DNA of 60,448 nt from UBA685 sp049890215 (GTDB lineage: Bacteria; Pseudomonadota; Alphaproteobacteria; Puniceispirillales; Puniceispirillaceae): positions 1 through 60,448 of the forward strand of contig JBMHBX010000039.1 in NCBI GenBank assembly GCA_049890215.1, read 5' to 3'. A program made the position numbers and the translations under genes. Numbering within the stretch: the first letter of the stretch is position 1; the number at the start of each line of letters is the position of its first letter. The notes below the pieces were generated by a model that searched no databases, was not told the origin of the DNA, and saw nothing but the letters and a program-made list of their open reading frames with translations. Positions 17,155 to 25,999 of this stretch are shown here, piece after piece.

Positions 17155-17251
17155 CAAGTGACAAAAGAGAAAAAAATGGCTATCAACCGCATTATGGGAT
17201 AAGAGAGCTGACATATGTCAGCCATGACAAACATAAATTGGAGTGCAAAAG

Positions 17252-17590
17252 ATGGAAATCGGTGAACGCCCATGGGGCAAATATGAGGTTCTTGTTGAAG
17301 ATAATGGCTATAAAGTCAAAAGAATCACGGTGACACCATCTGGCAGATTATCATTGCAGTCACATGAACATCGCGCAGAACACTGGGTTGTTGTGACGGG
17401 CACAGCCAAAGTAACAGTGGATGACAACATCATGCATAAAACCCCTGGCGAATCAGTTTTTATCCCTCTTGGCGCTATTCACCGCCTCGAAAATGAGACA
17501 GACACAGATATGGTGCTGATTGAAGTGCAGACAGGCACCTATCTTGGTGAAGATGACATCAAAAGATATGAAGATATTTATGGCCGTTAA
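17252..17590 (+). CDS. Stand-alone phosphomannose-isomerase-type cupin
   Basis: The 112-residue product matches the C-terminal isomerase (cupin) module of bifunctional type II phosphomannose isomerase/GDP-mannose pyrophosphorylase. Evidence is the start RPWGKYEVL, the metal-binding RLSLQSHEHRAEHWVVVTGTA (three His and a Glu), GESVFIPLGAIHRLEN, and the C-terminal VQTGTYLGEDDIKRYEDIYGR. The guanylyltransferase half is absent. It would convert mannose 6-phosphate to fructose 6-phosphate. ATG 17252 follows GGAG at 8 bases. It is divergent from the lacI-led importer operon and shares the LacI operator, which suggests that mannose or a related sugar is released by the GH63-type enzyme. Confidence 0.85.
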   Translation: MEIGERPWGKYEVLVEDNGYKVKRITVTPSGRLSLQSHEHRAEHWVVVTGTAKVTVDDNIMHKTPGESVFIPLGAIHRLENETDTDMVLIEVQTGTYLGEDDIKRYEDIYGR

Positions 17591-17605
17591 GTGATGATGA
17601 GGCGC

Positions 17606-17640
17606 CCTGCCTGCTTGGCATGCTTGTCTAAGCAGGCGGG
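17606..17640. terminator. Hairpin between convergent genes
   Basis: CCTGCCTGCTT (17606-17616) pairs with AAGCAGGCGGG (17630-17640) apart from one G-U type step, around a 13-base loop. It lies 16 bases after the cupin stop and covers the stop codon of the convergent membrane-protein gene. There is no long T run on either side, so it may be a weak bidirectional terminator. Confidence 0.5.
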
Positions 17641-18650
17641 AGCTTATTCGTTACAGCTACCGGTAACAAACGCAAAATCACGCGGCGCACATGAGACCAC
17701 AAGGCAGATAACATCAGCAATCCACCGCCAATTGTGACCGCGGCAAAGGCATAGGCCAATTCATCATGATTTGCGTTTGTAAAGACCGAAGAGGCTGCAT
17801 AAAGCGCATAGCCAAGGGCAGATACCATCAACGCACGGCGATCCAGAATGACAGACAGGATTGTCAATCCCGCGTAAAGTGCAAATACCAAGCTGGCACC
17901 AGTTACTGTGTCAAATTCGTCAATCATGCTGAATAAGGGGTGCACAATCAGCAATGCTGATAAGATATGCAACCAAAAGGCAACATCCGCATGGCGGGTT
18001 GTCCGCAACGGATTAATGCTGTCCCACCAGATCGCTTTTGCCAATGTAATCACACCTAATGCCATTATCAGTGGTGCGCCGCCATCCAACAGCAGATCTA
18101 TATCAGGCTCAAGCAAAACAGCCACTGCCAAAAAGGCGAAAGCAGCCATTCCGGCGGCAATTGTAATCGGAATTTTGAAACGCCACCAATGCAATGCCGC
18201 TGCTCCAATTGACATGATGATTCTCACAAAAACCCAGTCATCATCATTGATTGGCAAAATAAAATATACAGAAATCACAAATCCAAGAAGCAATAATATA
18301 GATGGCAAAGCCATCCGGCGAATACGGCTAAAATATTCAGCGAGCCCCCAGGCAAGCACGGCAGATACTAACCCGCCAACTGAGTCAGCGATTTCTGCGC
18401 CAAGATACCAGGCAGCGAACAACACCAGCAAAATGGCAATTGAGACAAAAATATCGTTGAAGCTTGAAATAAGACGAAAATGTTCTTCAGAGCTGATTTT
18501 CGTGTTTTGGCGTATGCTTATAAAATCACGAAAGGCGTTTACATCCTTAGTCGTTAAGACACCTGCTTTGACAGCCTGGTTCAGATCATCATCACTATAA
18601 GACAAAAGTATCCTCCACTTGTCAGACAGCGCATCTGATAACGAAACCAC
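17628..18650 (-). CDS. DUF2157-like multi-pass membrane protein
   Basis: The function is not known. The 340-residue product has a soluble N-terminal segment of about 60 residues (WRILLSYSDDDLNQAVKAGVLT, resembling the start of DUF2157 proteins) and then about ten hydrophobic helices to the C terminus, including FVSIAILLVLFAAWYLGAEI and IITLAKAIWWDS-type segments. The start appears to be GTG 18650, with no strong ribosome site. It lies 10 bases downstream of the secreted propeller-like gene on the same strand, so the pair is probably one operon. Family assignment is tentative. Confidence 0.65.
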   Translation of the reverse strand: MVSLSDALSDKWRILLSYSDDDLNQAVKAGVLTTKDVNAFRDFISIRQNTKISSEEHFRLISSFNDIFVSIAILLVLFAAWYLGAEIADSVGGLVSAVLAWGLAEYFSRIRRMALPSILLLLGFVISVYFILPINDDDWVFVRIIMSIGAAALHWWRFKIPITIAAGMAAFAFLAVAVLLEPDIDLLLDGGAPLIMALGVITLAKAIWWDSINPLRTTRHADVAFWLHILSALLIVHPLFSMIDEFDTVTGASLVFALYAGLTILSVILDRRALMVSALGYALYAASSVFTNANHDELAYAFAAVTIGGGLLMLSALWSHVRRVILRLLPVAVTNKLPPA

Positions 18651-18660
18651 AAGGCTGTCG

Positions 18661-21099
18661 CTAGTTACCTGTGGCTAAATGCTTCACCATTTTGCGGTCT
18701 GGAACAGGTGTATCCAGACAGGAAAAATCGATGTTATCAAATAAATACACCATCGAATTTGCCGCATCAGCAACTGCCAGTATCTCACCATTTTGTAATA
18801 AAACAGCATCACTTACCTGACGAAATTCAGGATAGTGAAAATGACATGTTTTGTCCAAGCTTTCAGTGGCAAACACAACCGACTGGTTATAGCCATTTGC
18901 GATAACAATCAATTTTTCATCAGGATAATAGCGTACACCCATCGGAGAGCCAATGCGAAGATCTTGCGCCGCCAACCCGACATTGGCAGTAAAACCGCCA
19001 AAATGATAATCAGTAGTCCCTCTATTCATTCCCATAATTGGTTTCATATTGTTTTCAGCTAAATCCAACAGCCATAATCCCTGACGGTAATTATCCACAA
19101 TCAGGATTTGTTGGTCCTTGAAATGTTCTATGCTTCTTGGCAGGCCAATGAATATATCAAGAGGTTCACCTTTTGCACCATAATAAGAAGCGCGCGAGGC
19201 TTTCCGCCTTACAACTTCTGAATTTTTGGTATTATCGAAAATGCCAGCCACATGTTCAAAATTTTGATTGCAGGCAACAGGTAGATCCGAAAAAATACCT
19301 TTGCAAAGCTTAACCCGGCTAATAGTCCCAAAGGCCATATCTGCCAGAAACAGGTCATCACCAATAATGGTAAATCCCGGAATGCCATTTTGTTTTTTAT
19401 CATCTGTGGGGCCAATCACCGTGTAAGCATGGTTTTTGTCAATCGCAAGCACGCGTCTGCCAAAATGGTCACCAACATATAAACGCCCCTCATGCATTAA
19501 AAGACGGTTACTATAGCTGATACCTGCCTCCAGTTTCTTGCTTTTCTTTGCACTTTGTCGAAAGGCCTGTCCTTTACCTGCAAAAGGTTCAATTGAGCCG
19601 TCTGAAAGTGAATATCGAACCACTTGATGTGTTTGATTGCTCAATATAAATAACGAGTCATCCTGACTTGCCAGTGAAGTGGGACCAAGAAAATTCAGAC
19701 GCACTTTCTTGCCCAATTCTTTTTTCCGAATCTTGCGCACCTCACCATTAAGACCATATAGGATGACCGAAAAGGCATCACTGTCCTGGATGATAAATTG
19801 TTCTGGATTATCGTAGTTAACACCGAAGGCATTGAGATAGGCAAAATCATCACCTGCGTAGGTTTTGTTTATGATTTTGCAACGACCATTAGGATTTTTA
19901 TAGTCATATTCAAACTCAAGAATATTTCTATCTGTGGCGGATAATGCCAGCCATCTGTCATATTTTTCAGAATATTGTATACCAGAGGCAACAATATCTT
20001 TGAACAGACGATCAAAACAGGGCATGGGTGTCATTTCGCCTGTTTGTGTGTTGACAGAAGTTGCCACACCACCTTTGTTGTAACGAAGCATGAAAATTAA
20101 GTCACCTTCATGAAACATGATATCCCATGAATGAAGCTTTTGATGATAGATGATCAAGCGCGCCGTGTTGTTGGTTAAATCAATGTGATAAACACGGGTC
20201 GCGCCATCTATGATGAAGAAACGACCCTCTTCATCATCTGCAACGAGCCGAATGATGTTGCCAAATTTGACATCTTCTAATGGCCGAACCTCTCCTGGTT
20301 TAGCAAGAATTGTATTAGCTTTGGTGTTGAGTTGCTCAAGTTCGCCATTAGCATCCCGCAAAATAAGTTTACCGTCTCTGGTTCCAACCAGAATAGATCC
20401 ATCTGCACGAGACAAAAATTTATTGATATATCCATATTTTTTGAAAGATATCTTTTCAACACTAGAATCAGATAAATCAAAGGTAATCAGATCCGTATTG
20501 TGATCCATTGACAGAAATAATTTGTTATCCCGAATTTCAGACCAACTCAAATAGGAGAATTTAATGCTTGAGCCGGTTATTTCTTCTTTTAGGTCGGCTG
20601 TTATATCTGAATAAGTTTTTGGAAGCTTAAAATAGTGAACTTTGGGGTTTTCTCCATTCTCTCCTGCTTCAGCATAAGTTTGATACCCCATAAGTTCCAG
20701 TAAAGGTATTACAGGCACGTGAAAGTTACCTTCAATATCAGCTATTTCACATGGCAATATATAAGTTGGATAAATCTCGCTATTGCCGTTCCACTCTACT
20801 GCTCTCTTTTTGAATGAAAATGCTTTACCATCGGCAAATGTGAAATCAATGCGGTCAGATTTCTTTCTCTGAGCACAGGAAAAACGGTCGCAAAATTCAT
20901 TTGCCGAAACCATGATGTCCTGACTTGCAGCGCGAATTTCTTGATTGATATTGCCCTCACACCGAAGGCCCTCAATATAGTTGGGTGAATTCATAAATTG
21001 GATTTGTGATTGTTCTACCTCTGAGGCAACAACTGGCGACAGGGTCACAAAAGCGAACAAAAAAAGAACAATACGAACAGCCATAGATACAAAACTCAT
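18661..21099 (-). CDS. Large secreted beta-propeller-like protein of unknown function
   Basis: The 812-residue product has a signal peptide (MAVRIVLFLFAFVTLSPVVAS). Residues 35-150 contain four to six cysteines (GLRCEGN, ANEFCDRFSCAQRKK, LPCEIADI) and resemble a copper-amine-oxidase-N or protease-inhibitor-like small domain; this part is not identified. The remaining 600 residues are a run of beta-rich repeats such as DGSILVGTRDGKLILRD, EGRFFIIDGATRVYHID, GRLYVGDHFGRRVLAIDK and QQILIVDNYRQGLWLLDL, typical of NHL/WD-like propellers. Probably periplasmic or surface-exposed binding protein. The start could be 21099 or the Met five codons later. It is paired with a membrane-protein gene 10 bases downstream. 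Confidence 0.75.
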   Translation of the reverse strand: MSFVSMAVRIVLFLFAFVTLSPVVASEVEQSQIQFMNSPNYIEGLRCEGNINQEIRAASQDIMVSANEFCDRFSCAQRKKSDRIDFTFADGKAFSFKKRAVEWNGNSEIYPTYILPCEIADIEGNFHVPVIPLLELMGYQTYAEAGENGENPKVHYFKLPKTYSDITADLKEEITGSSIKFSYLSWSEIRDNKLFLSMDHNTDLITFDLSDSSVEKISFKKYGYINKFLSRADGSILVGTRDGKLILRDANGELEQLNTKANTILAKPGEVRPLEDVKFGNIIRLVADDEEGRFFIIDGATRVYHIDLTNNTARLIIYHQKLHSWDIMFHEGDLIFMLRYNKGGVATSVNTQTGEMTPMPCFDRLFKDIVASGIQYSEKYDRWLALSATDRNILEFEYDYKNPNGRCKIINKTYAGDDFAYLNAFGVNYDNPEQFIIQDSDAFSVILYGLNGEVRKIRKKELGKKVRLNFLGPTSLASQDDSLFILSNQTHQVVRYSLSDGSIEPFAGKGQAFRQSAKKSKKLEAGISYSNRLLMHEGRLYVGDHFGRRVLAIDKNHAYTVIGPTDDKKQNGIPGFTIIGDDLFLADMAFGTISRVKLCKGIFSDLPVACNQNFEHVAGIFDNTKNSEVVRRKASRASYYGAKGEPLDIFIGLPRSIEHFKDQQILIVDNYRQGLWLLDLAENNMKPIMGMNRGTTDYHFGGFTANVGLAAQDLRIGSPMGVRYYPDEKLIVIANGYNQSVVFATESLDKTCHFHYPEFRQVSDAVLLQNGEILAVADAANSMVYLFDNIDFSCLDTPVPDRKMVKHLATGN

Positions 21100-21283
21100 G
21101 CAAAAGGGGAACTTGTTTTTGAGAGTTATACTATAAAGTCAGGAATCATGACTAGTTTTTTTGCATACCCCTCTTGTCACAGATTAGCAACTGGTGGCTT
21201 GTTTTCACCTAAGCGAAAAGCTTTTATTGAATTGGGACTATGACGCGTTATATGCTCATGAAGAGTTTTGATTTTATTGTGGG

Positions 21284-23221
21284 ATGACCAGACATATGCA
21301 ATTTCACTTAAATGGTTTCAAACCTGGCAATTATCAGGTACCTGATGCGGCAAGAAAACCTTACCCTGCGCCTCCTATTGAGGCATTACCTGATAAAGTA
21401 GATGTTCTTATCATTGGGACAGGGCCTGCCGGCCTTACCATGGCACGGCAAATGGCGGAATTTGAAGATATTAAAACCTGCATTACTGATATGGCGCCCG
21501 GCCCTCTTTTATTTGGCCGTGCAGATGGCATTTCCTGCCGCACTATGGAAATCATGGAAGCTTTCAATAGCGGTGAGATGGTCGTAAAAGAAACTTATCA
21601 ACTGAGGCAAAATACATTTTGGGAGCCTGATCCTGCTAATCCAAAATGCGTCAAACGTACCGAGAAAATTGCTGATGCTCGCCTTGGTTTGTCAGAATTC
21701 ACCCATGGCATTGTCAATCAGGCCCGCTTGCATGAATTGCTGATTGATGGGATGGCTAATACGCTTAGCAATTTGCGACCACATTATAGCCGCCAATTGC
21801 TTGATCTTACGATTGATGAAAGTCAAACACAGGATCTCAATGCCTATCCAATCACTGCCACTTTTAAACGAACTGATGAGGCCGGCTCTCGCAAGATAGA
21901 GACGATTAAGGCGCGGTTTGCAGTTGGCTGTGACGGGGCGAGAAGCCAGGTACGCAAAAGCCTCGATATTGCATTAGTTGGTGACAGTGCTAACAAAGCA
22001 TGGGGGGTTATGGATATACTTCTTAACACCGATTTCCCTGATATTCGTGTCAAAAGCTTTATCCAGTCAAAAGATCATGGCGCTGTTATGACCATTCCGC
22101 GTGAAGGTGGTTATCTTATTCGATTTTATATCGAGTTGGATACGATAGATCCCGATATGCGCGCTTCTGATTTGAATATCACTGAAAAAGACCTGATAGC
22201 CAAAGCCCAAAAGATTTTTCATCCCTTCACACTTGATGTCAAAGAAGTTGCCTGGTGGTCCATTTATTCTGTTGGACAGCGCCTTGCTGAACGATTTGAT
22301 AACAGACCTGCCGGCAGCTCTGCTGATCTTATTCCCCGCGCTTTTGTGGCTGGTGATGCCTGTCATACGCACAGCCCGAAAGGGGGATGGGGCTTGAACA
22401 CATCTCTGCCAGATACGTTTAATTTAGGATGGAAACTTGCATCTGTACTGCAAAAGCGATCACACCCCAAATTGCTTGATACATACAGCACGGAAAGGCG
22501 CAAAGTGGCTCATCAATTAATCAATGCAGATAAAGAATTATCAAAACTGGTTGCCACAAGACCTGCCGCAGACGACAAATCTGAAAAAGCACGAATAGAC
22601 ACTGCTGAGATTGAAGCATTCATGAAGCGCCAAAGCGGTTTTGTCAGCGGCACGTCAATTGAATATTTTCCATCTTATATTTGCACAGGCCAAGAACATC
22701 AACATTTGGCTTCAGGTTTCAAAATTGGCCAAAGATTTCACTCTGCTATTGCCACAAGAGTGGCAGATGGCCGGCCTCAACATTTAGGGCATTTGGTAAA
22801 GGCTGACGGCCGTTGGCGCATATTCTTATTTGCCGGCAAACAAGATCCGCGAGACTCTTCATCTGCTGCCTATCAATTTGTTGATTTTTTAGCAAATGAT
22901 AGTCGCTCTCCTGTGGTGAAATACACTGCAAAGGGCAAAGATATCGATTCCGTCATTGATACTTATGCTATCTTTCAGCAAGGTGATTTATCAGTGCCTG
23001 AATTGCCACATTATTTATGGCCGGCCAAAGGCAAATATGGTCTGACAGATTATGAAAAAACGTTTCATGCTCGAGATGGCAATGACATTTACGGGTTACG
23101 CGATATTAACCGCGATGAGGGATGTGTTGTGATTGTAAGACCAGATCAGCATGTTGCAGCCATCTTCCCTGTCACCGCTCATGAGACGCTCGCGGCCTTT
23201 TTTGACCACTTCATGCTCTAA
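21284..23221 (+). CDS. FAD-dependent phenol/hydroxybenzoate-type monooxygenase
   Basis: A class A flavoprotein aromatic hydroxylase of the phenol 2-monooxygenase/3-hydroxybenzoate 4-monooxygenase type, 645 residues. It has the FAD-binding GxGxxG (VLIIGTGPAGLTMARQM, about 42-58), the DG motif (FAVGCDGARSQVRKSL), the GD motif GDACHTHSPKGGWGLNTS near residue 360, and a C-terminal thioredoxin-like domain from about residue 460 (GQRFHSAIATRVADGR to the end) typical of the phenol hydroxylase branch. It stands next to and convergent with the homoprotocatechuate genes. It probably adds the ring hydroxyl that feeds this pathway, since no HpaBC hydroxylase is present. The substrate is inferred. Confidence 0.85.
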   Translation: MTRHMQFHLNGFKPGNYQVPDAARKPYPAPPIEALPDKVDVLIIGTGPAGLTMARQMAEFEDIKTCITDMAPGPLLFGRADGISCRTMEIMEAFNSGEMVVKETYQLRQNTFWEPDPANPKCVKRTEKIADARLGLSEFTHGIVNQARLHELLIDGMANTLSNLRPHYSRQLLDLTIDESQTQDLNAYPITATFKRTDEAGSRKIETIKARFAVGCDGARSQVRKSLDIALVGDSANKAWGVMDILLNTDFPDIRVKSFIQSKDHGAVMTIPREGGYLIRFYIELDTIDPDMRASDLNITEKDLIAKAQKIFHPFTLDVKEVAWWSIYSVGQRLAERFDNRPAGSSADLIPRAFVAGDACHTHSPKGGWGLNTSLPDTFNLGWKLASVLQKRSHPKLLDTYSTERRKVAHQLINADKELSKLVATRPAADDKSEKARIDTAEIEAFMKRQSGFVSGTSIEYFPSYICTGQEHQHLASGFKIGQRFHSAIATRVADGRPQHLGHLVKADGRWRIFLFAGKQDPRDSSSAAYQFVDFLANDSRSPVVKYTAKGKDIDSVIDTYAIFQQGDLSVPELPHYLWPAKGKYGLTDYEKTFHARDGNDIYGLRDINRDEGCVVIVRPDQHVAAIFPVTAHETLAAFFDHFML

Positions 23222-23288
23222 AAACAAAGCAGCTATTTATTGATTGCACGACCTAATGAGGCAGGCCTTTGTTTATGTGGACATTGCC

Positions 23289-24089
23289 TTAGGCAAAAGA
23301 GATATCAACACTGCCAAATTTGCCAAAATCCGCTTGAATATGTGCGCCAGACGGGCATTCTATCGGACGTATAAAGCTGCCTGACAAAATGATCTGACCA
23401 CGTTCAATATGCTGGCCATATTGTGCCATCCGCCGCGCTAGCCAGACAACACTCTCAATCGGGTCATTCAACACACCGGCGCCAAGGCCTGTTTCTTCTA
23501 CCTCGCCATTACGCGATGTAATGGCCCCTACCCACCGCAGATCAAAAGCATCAATATCGTGTTTTTCATGACCTAACACAACGCCGGCATTGGCAGCATT
23601 ATCACTGATGGTATCGAAAACTTTTCGTGTTTTACCCGTTTCAGCATCTATCCGTTCAATGCGCGTATCAAGGATTTCAATAGATGGTGAGACATAATCA
23701 GTGGCAGAGATGACATCTTCACGACTGACATTTTCACCGCCCAGAGGCGATTTCATCACAAATGCAATCTCTGCTTCGATACGAGGTTGAATAAAGCGCC
23801 CCTCTGGCACGACATCACCACAACCAAACACCATATTATCAAATAAAATACCACTATCAGGAATATCAATATTCAGAGCATATTGCATGGCTTTAGAGGT
23901 CAGCCCAATTTTCCACCCGATTACCGAATGCCCTTTGGCAAGCTTTGCACGATAGATGGCGTTTTGAATTTGATAGGCATCATCCATAGACATATCCGCA
24001 AATTGCTTTGTCAGCAGTCCGATTTGCTGGCTAGTCTCTTCTGCTTTCAAAAGTGCGGCGGCGGCCTTTTCATGATCTTCAGCTCTCAC
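23289..24089 (-). CDS. hpaH: 2-oxo-hept-4-ene-1,7-dioate hydratase
   Basis: HpaH adds water to 2-oxo-hept-4-ene-1,7-dioate in the homoprotocatechuate meta-cleavage route. The 266-residue product has the hydratase/FAH-like fold seen in MhpD and HpaH: IGWKIGLTSKAMQYALNI, SGILFDNMVFGCGD, the metal-binding PRIEAEIAFVM (E-x-E), SPSIEILDTRI, and GILN/GAGVLNDPIESVVWLARRM. It starts within the stop of hpaG (ATGA overlap), so translation is coupled. HpaI, the aldolase for the following step, is not in this window. Confidence 0.92.
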   Translation of the reverse strand: MRAEDHEKAAAALLKAEETSQQIGLLTKQFADMSMDDAYQIQNAIYRAKLAKGHSVIGWKIGLTSKAMQYALNIDIPDSGILFDNMVFGCGDVVPEGRFIQPRIEAEIAFVMKSPLGGENVSREDVISATDYVSPSIEILDTRIERIDAETGKTRKVFDTISDNAANAGVVLGHEKHDIDAFDLRWVGAITSRNGEVEETGLGAGVLNDPIESVVWLARRMAQYGQHIERGQIILSGSFIRPIECPSGAHIQADFGKFGSVDISFA

Positions 24090-24940
24090 AGCTTTTCATC
24101 CTCAATCCTATTGCACAAGGTTCCAATACCCGTCACTTCAACTTCAACAATATCGCCAGGCTTCAGATATTGTGGCGGGTCAAGGCGTGCGCCTGAACCG
24201 GTGGGCGTGCCTGTGACAATGATATCACCCGGCTCCAACGTCATAAAGGTTGAAATATATTCAATTTCACGCCTGACAGGGTGCATCATACGACTAATCA
24301 CATCATCTTGACGCACCTCACCATTGACCCGTGTTATAATACGCGCTTCATCAATTTGTGAGGCGTTTGTAAATGGCACAATCCACGGACCAATGGCGCC
24401 AGACTTATCCCAGTTTTTGCCTTGCGTTACATTGAATTTTGCATGGCGCACCCAATCGCGGATGGTGCCTTCGTTACATATGGTCAGGGCAGCGATATGA
24501 TCATATGCATCTTCTTGCGATATGCGGCGCCCGCCTTTTCCGATGATGATGGCAAGTTCACCTTCATAATCCAGCTGATGACTTTCAGGCGGCCTGATAA
24601 GCGCCTGATTATGGCCTGTAAAACCAGAGGCAAAGCGCGGAAAAAGTGACATATATTTTGGCTGCTCTGAGCCATCTTTATATTCAGCGTTCCTGTCGGG
24701 AAAATTAACGCCAACACACAAAATCCGGCGCGCATTAGGCATAACCATCTCATAATGAAAATCTGTATGAGTAGGCGCTTTTGTTTGCGCAGCTTTTGCT
24801 AACTCATCAAGAGCATTTGCCTCAATCACGTCACATAAAGTTGGCCATTGGGGGAACTGGTCATGAAGCGCAATGACCCCCTCCTCTGTCACAGCACCAT
24901 AGCCAGTCTCACCGTTTGCAGTAAATGTTATAAAACGCAT
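24086..24940 (-). CDS. hpaG: FAH-family isomerase/decarboxylase of homoprotocatechuate pathway
   Basis: The 284-residue product belongs to the fumarylacetoacetate hydrolase family. By context it is the 5-oxopent-3-ene-1,2,5-tricarboxylate decarboxylase and/or 2-hydroxyhepta-2,4-diene-1,7-dioate isomerase. Signature segments are ILCVGVNFPDRNAEY, the metal-ligand LDYEGELAIIIGKGG (E-x-E), IRDWVRHAKFNVTQGKNWDKS, and PGDIIVTGTPTGSGARLDPPQYLKPGDIVEVEV. E. coli HpaG is a fused double-domain protein of about 429 residues; here only one domain exists, with hpaH beside it. It is translationally coupled to hpaH. Confidence 0.85.
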   Translation of the reverse strand: MRFITFTANGETGYGAVTEEGVIALHDQFPQWPTLCDVIEANALDELAKAAQTKAPTHTDFHYEMVMPNARRILCVGVNFPDRNAEYKDGSEQPKYMSLFPRFASGFTGHNQALIRPPESHQLDYEGELAIIIGKGGRRISQEDAYDHIAALTICNEGTIRDWVRHAKFNVTQGKNWDKSGAIGPWIVPFTNASQIDEARIITRVNGEVRQDDVISRMMHPVRREIEYISTFMTLEPGDIIVTGTPTGSGARLDPPQYLKPGDIVEVEVTGIGTLCNRIEDEKL

Positions 24941-25015
24941 TATGATACCTTCTTTGTGATGGCCCTGTTATTCATTATCTATGCCATTATCAGGGGCTGA
25001 AATGAGTGGCTAGGA

Positions 25016-25999
25016 TTAGGGTGCGATAATCGGACTTGCCTTCATATCTGACTCTTTAGTGTCAACGCCTATAAAGCGCGTACCATGCTTAAACCAGCTC
25101 TCCGGTGCAGCCGCGCCCCAAAGTGTTTGCCTTTGCGGGTCCTGCAAATCCCATTTGATTGGCTCCAGATCTGGATCAACTGTTTGGTAATCTGAGCAAT
25201 AAATCTCAATACGATGACCATCAGGGTCAAGGATATAAAGAAAAAAGGCATTTGATATGCCATGACGTCCCGGGCCACGTTCAATGTTCGCGACATATCC
25301 GGTGGTTGCCATCAAATCAAGTAAATCAATGATATTCAAAGGCGTAGGCACCCAAAAGGCAACATGATGCATGCGCGGCCCTGTGCCATTTGTGAATGCC
25401 ATATCATGGACACCGCCCTTTCGGTGCATCCATGCCGCCCATAGTTTTTTGCTCTCTTCATCTTCTGTGTATTCTGTCACGCGAAATCCAAAATCAGAAT
25501 AAAAAGCAACAGACGCATCCACATCAGGGCTGAAGCAGTTAAAATGATCAATACGTAAAGGTTTCACACCACGATAAAGCGCATATTTTTGGTGAATGGG
25601 CGCCAGACGATCCATTTTATGATAGAACTCAATTGGAATGCCTATATTATCAGATGTCAGCAATGTTCTGCCCTGATAAGGGCGCTCAACCCAGGAAGTC
25701 GGCCGTCCTTTGGACTGAAAATAATGTTCAGCTTTATCAAGATCATCTTCACTAAAGGTCTTAAAGCCCATCACTTCAACTGTGCCTGGCTGATCAGATT
25801 TTTGTAAAATAACACAATGATGACCGCGCTCTTCCATAGCACGAAGATAAATTTGGCTATCTGTCTCATCTGTGACTTGCATGCCAAGTATCTCTGTATA
25901 AAAGACCTTTGAGGCAGCCAGATCAGCCACATTCAGGCAGACATGACTCAAACGGATTGTATTGAAATCAGGATATAAATTTGGGGCTGGCACTGGCAT
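25016..25999 (-). CDS. hpaD: 3,4-dihydroxyphenylacetate 2,3-dioxygenase (VOC-type extradiol)
   Basis: This enzyme opens the ring of homoprotocatechuate to 5-carboxymethyl-2-hydroxymuconate semialdehyde. The 327-residue product is a type I extradiol (VOC) dioxygenase with two glyoxalase-like halves. Metal ligands are visible as His in RIDHFNCFSPD, His in RMHHVAFWVP and Glu in HRIEIYCSDYQ, matching the 2-His-1-carboxylate set of the Arthrobacter/Brevibacterium HPCD type. It is not the LigB-type HpaD of E. coli. Its start overlaps the hpaE stop by one base (ORFs meet at 25999), so the two are coupled. Confidence 0.93.
   Translation of the reverse strand: MPVPAPNLYPDFNTIRLSHVCLNVADLAASKVFYTEILGMQVTDETDSQIYLRAMEERGHHCVILQKSDQPGTVEVMGFKTFSEDDLDKAEHYFQSKGRPTSWVERPYQGRTLLTSDNIGIPIEFYHKMDRLAPIHQKYALYRGVKPLRIDHFNCFSPDVDASVAFYSDFGFRVTEYTEDEESKKLWAAWMHRKGGVHDMAFTNGTGPRMHHVAFWVPTPLNIIDLLDLMATTGYVANIERGPGRHGISNAFFLYILDPDGHRIEIYCSDYQTVDPDLEPIKWDLQDPQRQTLWGAAAPESWFKHGTRFIGVDTKESDMKASPIIAP

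Noticed and set aside
17908..18600. 230-codon open frame on the plus strand
   Set aside because: Antisense to the DUF2157-like membrane gene; composition (many Ile, Asn, Ser) is a shadow of hydrophobic codons.
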